In this document: piece after piece, positions 61,970-64,000 of the stretch
How the letters are laid out: the number at the start of each line of letters is the position of its first letter
How positions within the stretch are numbered: the first letter of the stretch is position 1
From: Candidatus Aminicenantota bacterium
Lineage (GTDB): Bacteria > Acidobacteriota > Aminicenantia > UBA2199
Assembly: GCA_026393835.1 (NCBI GenBank)
Contig: JAPKZK010000150.1
Coordinates: 62,001 to 126,000 of the forward strand
Length of the DNA: 64,000 nt
Direction: 5' to 3'
The notes under the pieces: generated by a model
What the model was told of the DNA's origin: nothing
What the model saw: the letters and a program-made list of their open reading frames with translations, nothing else
Databases searched by the model: none
Position numbers and translations under genes: made by a program

Positions 61970-63089
61970 TGAATATCTTTTGTATATCGGCAATTAATGA
62001 TGCGGTTTCAGGGGGCAGCGGAAGCGGGATAAAGGAGGTTGCCCCATCTAATTGTTTGAGGGCGTCCGCCAGGTTTTCCAACGCGGGGAACTCTATCACC
62101 CCAGGGATATTATAATAAGAACGCGCGGCATGAGAACCGGCCAGGACAGGCGCCCCGGCAATCAACATTTCACAGATACGCGTCAATGCCCCGGCGCCGC
62201 TGGGCTGGTAACATAAACATGCTTTGACGCTGCATAATAATTCATCAAGGGCCTCATTGCTAAGGGTGCCGTGAAATTCCAACACCCCGGGAACGACCCC
62301 ACATTCCAGGTACTTTTCACCGTGGAATCCCCCCACAATAAGTTTCCCGGCCAGTCGTTCCAGGTGATTTTGCTGCCAATAACGAGCGGCGTCATTCATA
62401 CCCTCGCGCGTAGGCATATTTTTCCAATTACCAACCATCAATATGCCGTCTTTGGGGGTATGCTCCCGCTTCTCACGGATTTCCAGGAGGCGTTTACGTA
62501 TCGGTTCCACCGGGTAATAAGGAAGATACCGGGTCGGGATACCGAGATTTTTCAAGAACACGTCCTCTTCTCTTGATATGGTAATGACGAGACGGCATTG
62601 GGATAATATCTCTAATTCCTCCCGGAATAACTTTTTTGCCCATTTCCTTTCTACCTGGCCCGGGGCCAGGCTTTCGATATTTTGACAGGCCGCCACTACG
62701 GGGATATGTTTCTTGATTAAGCTCTTAAAAAGGGGAGCAAAATAGATGGGGTCATCCATAATCACCAGGTCGCAACGATTCGTTTGCTCTTCAATGCAGC
62801 GGGCCCACCTTTTGGCATATTGGAGGTTCCTGTAAACTAAGCGCTGATGATCGGGAACCCATTTCTTTACGGCGGAAGGGGTTAAGAAGAAGGGATGAAA
62901 CTTTTTTTCCTTAATTCTTTTTTTGAATTTCTTTCTTTCCTTTTTGGGTATCCAATCGACGCCTGAAGAGCTAACAACTTCCAACCCGGGCCGGACTTTT
63001 TGGATAAGTTCCAGGATTTGCGCCATTCGCCTAGCCCCCCCGCCTTTATCGTGAGTAATGGGAAAACGGGTGAAATATAGGATAGCCAT
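61962..63089 (-). CDS. Glycosyltransferase (GT4-like), copy 2
   Basis: 375 residues. Same motifs as the neighbour: HDKGGGARRMAQILELIQ, LVIMDDPIYFAPLF, CRLVITISREEDVF and PSGAGALTRICEMLIAGAPV with the donor-binding Glu. It starts at ATG 63089, two bases after the stop of the sulfotransferase gene, so the three genes are a unit: sulfotransferase, GT copy 2, GT copy 1. Together with the sulfotransferases this suggests synthesis of a sulfated polysaccharide. Confidence 0.83.
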   Translation of the reverse strand: MAILYFTRFPITHDKGGGARRMAQILELIQKVRPGLEVVSSSGVDWIPKKERKKFKKRIKEKKFHPFFLTPSAVKKWVPDHQRLVYRNLQYAKRWARCIEEQTNRCDLVIMDDPIYFAPLFKSLIKKHIPVVAACQNIESLAPGQVERKWAKKLFREELEILSQCRLVITISREEDVFLKNLGIPTRYLPYYPVEPIRKRLLEIREKREHTPKDGILMVGNWKNMPTREGMNDAARYWQQNHLERLAGKLIVGGFHGEKYLECGVVPGVLEFHGTLSNEALDELLCSVKACLCYQPSGAGALTRICEMLIAGAPVLAGSHAARSYYNIPGVIEFPALENLADALKQLDGATSFIPLPLPPETASLIADIQKIFNE

Positions 63090-63091
63090 TT

Positions 63092-63805
63092 TTATTTTTG
63101 CCCCTGGCAGCCAGGGACCTTTTTGAAAAAAGGTCCCTGGACCCCCAAAAACTTTTGATAATGATAGATTTCAAATTCCAATTGGTTTTCGGTTATAAAG
63201 GCTTCACGAATATGGGGGGAAAGGTTTTCATCACGGGCGGAACTATTCACCCGGTTAACTTGCACAGGCGGCAAACCCAACAACCCGGCCAACCTGTCAA
63301 TATCCTGGTGGAGATTTTCGACTAACCCGATCCATACGAATTGCGTCTCTATGATTTCTTTGTAATTCTCCCGGTTCATGTCCCTGGGCATGAAATCCAA
63401 CATATTGGACCGGGACCGCTTGCAAAAGAAATCCTCGATGTCCCGGTAATCATGCTCCCCACCTTCGGTAATAATGCCATTTTTTAACTGGTTGGCGCGG
63501 GCTTTGGTTTTCCAGTAGAAGTAATTGGAAATAGCCGCTTCCAACGGGTCCCGCAGTACGGTAATAAATTGATGGACTTCGGGATAATAGTCCATAACCC
63601 CGAATCCTTTGCTGCGGTTGAAATGCCCATGAATGCAAATACCGGGTTCCAGGGGATGTTTTTCCGGTAGGGCATTGCGCTGCTGGTAATAATGGAAAAA
63701 TAGCCGGCCCGGGAATAACTGATCCAAAACCTGCCGGAAACTCTGGCCGGCGCACTTGGGGATATGAAGAGAAATAAACGGTTCGTGGCTGTCGTAGTTT
63801 TTCAT
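63092..63805 (-). CDS. Sulfotransferase family protein
   Basis: The start is the ATG at 63805, two bases after the previous gene (three earlier ATGs in frame are inside it). 237 residues: FISLHIPKCAGQSFRQVLDQ is the PAPS 5'-binding loop of the Sulfotransfer_2 type, and FITVLRDPLEAAISNYFYWK contains the 3'-binding RDP motif. The catalytic His may be HGHFNRSKG. The last residues (LGVQGPFFKKVPGCQGQK) read the dispersed hairpin at 63108, so the C-terminus is repeat-derived. Confidence 0.8.
   Translation of the reverse strand: MKNYDSHEPFISLHIPKCAGQSFRQVLDQLFPGRLFFHYYQQRNALPEKHPLEPGICIHGHFNRSKGFGVMDYYPEVHQFITVLRDPLEAAISNYFYWKTKARANQLKNGIITEGGEHDYRDIEDFFCKRSRSNMLDFMPRDMNRENYKEIIETQFVWIGLVENLHQDIDRLAGLLGLPPVQVNRVNSSARDENLSPHIREAFITENQLEFEIYHYQKFLGVQGPFFKKVPGCQGQK
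63108..63158. terminator. Dispersed hairpin element, copy 3
   Basis: Matches the 27068-27118 copy for about 45 bases: CCAGGGACCTTTTTGAAAAA, AGGTCCCTGGACCCCCAAAA, ACTTTTGATAAT. Here it forms the end of the sulfotransferase gene, so it is read through as coding DNA on the minus strand. Confidence 0.6.
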
Positions 63806-63806
63806 A

Positions 63807-64000
63807 TTAATTGTCAATGCCGGCATAAGGTTCATAACCATATTTTTTCATATTTTCCCCGACGATGGCCTCGATGTCAGCGACATCCTGCCCACTGAAT
63901 TTGGACTTGTAAGCATCGTTGGTATTGGTCATATTGCGCCGGGCGTCTTCCAATTTCCATGTTTCCGAAGGCAATATGAAACCCGCGGTAGGTTTTTCAT
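63807..64000 (-). CDS. C-terminus of a sulfotransferase-like protein (5' end outside window)
   Basis: The minus-strand frame is open from the window edge to a TAA at 63807. It reads KPTAGFILPSETWKLEDARR and on to FSGQDVADIEAIVGENMKKY, ending EPYAGIDN. The WKLEDARRNMTNTNDAYKSK-like pattern near the C-terminus is common in Sulfotransfer_3-type proteins, and a sulfotransferase gene follows directly. With 64 residues visible the call is tentative. Confidence 0.55.
   Translation of the reverse strand, partial: EKPTAGFILPSETWKLEDARRNMTNTNDAYKSKFSGQDVADIEAIVGENMKKYGYEPYAGIDN

Overview
The window looks like a chromosomal segment of a Gram-negative (diderm) bacterium. It carries bamA, ompH/skp, fabZ and lpxA in one run, plus an operon of GWxTD-domain, TPR and VWFA-like secreted proteins of the kind common in Acidobacteriota and especially Candidatus Aminicenantes. 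I infer an Aminicenantes-like or Acidobacteriota-like organism; no rRNA or tRNA gene is present to prove it. Many intergenic stretches are packed with short repeated phrases and hairpins, and coding is interrupted by several decayed genes.

Layout: 1-2653 holds the end of an operon with a MotA-like/MotB-like (ZorA/ZorB-like) pair. 2654-6810 is a gene-poor patch with 21-nt-period arrays, low-complexity repeat modules, a hicBA toxin-antitoxin pair and an orphan DUF433 gene. 6811-16415 has alkD, a membrane alkaline-phosphatase-superfamily/TPR protein and a leftward GWxTD operon. 16440-18977 contains a remnant of a type ISP restriction enzyme and a leftward cassette of exported Cys peptide, beta-propeller protein, transglutaminase-like protein and tiny Cys-rich peptide. 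19181-20685 has repeats, an XRE regulator and another 21-nt array. 20795-27084 is the outer-membrane and lipid A biogenesis run. 27120-34052 is a leftward housekeeping run (flippase-like membrane protein, nrdR, hsp20, lon, thiL, ATPase, arfB). 34188-45362 is an accessory region with four DUF4143/AAA-type ATPases, a MazF-type toxin-antitoxin pair, a metallo-beta-lactamase-fold protein with a frameshifted ATPase, a second XRE regulator and the longest 21-nt array. 45391-54779 is a sulfate-metabolism and surface region (sulfotransferase, sulfatase-maturing radical SAM enzyme, two FGly sulfatases around an S74-type surface protein, two paralogous glycosyltransferase-like genes around a DUF1828 pair). 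54789-60395 is a tightly coupled three-gene operon: DNA methyltransferase, double-GHKL histidine-kinase-like ATPase, and a large receiver-like protein. 60546-64000 has a DUF2188 protein, two tandem glycosyltransferases and two sulfotransferases.

The most interesting material: (1) the methyltransferase/GHKL/receiver-like operon, a good candidate for a defence or epigenetic signalling system; (2) the Cys-peptide/propeller/transglutaminase cassette, in which both Cys-rich tails share a motif and a common C-terminal ending but are each disrupted; (3) six arrays with a shared 21-nt (7-codon) period but unrelated unit sequences, two of them beside XRE regulators.
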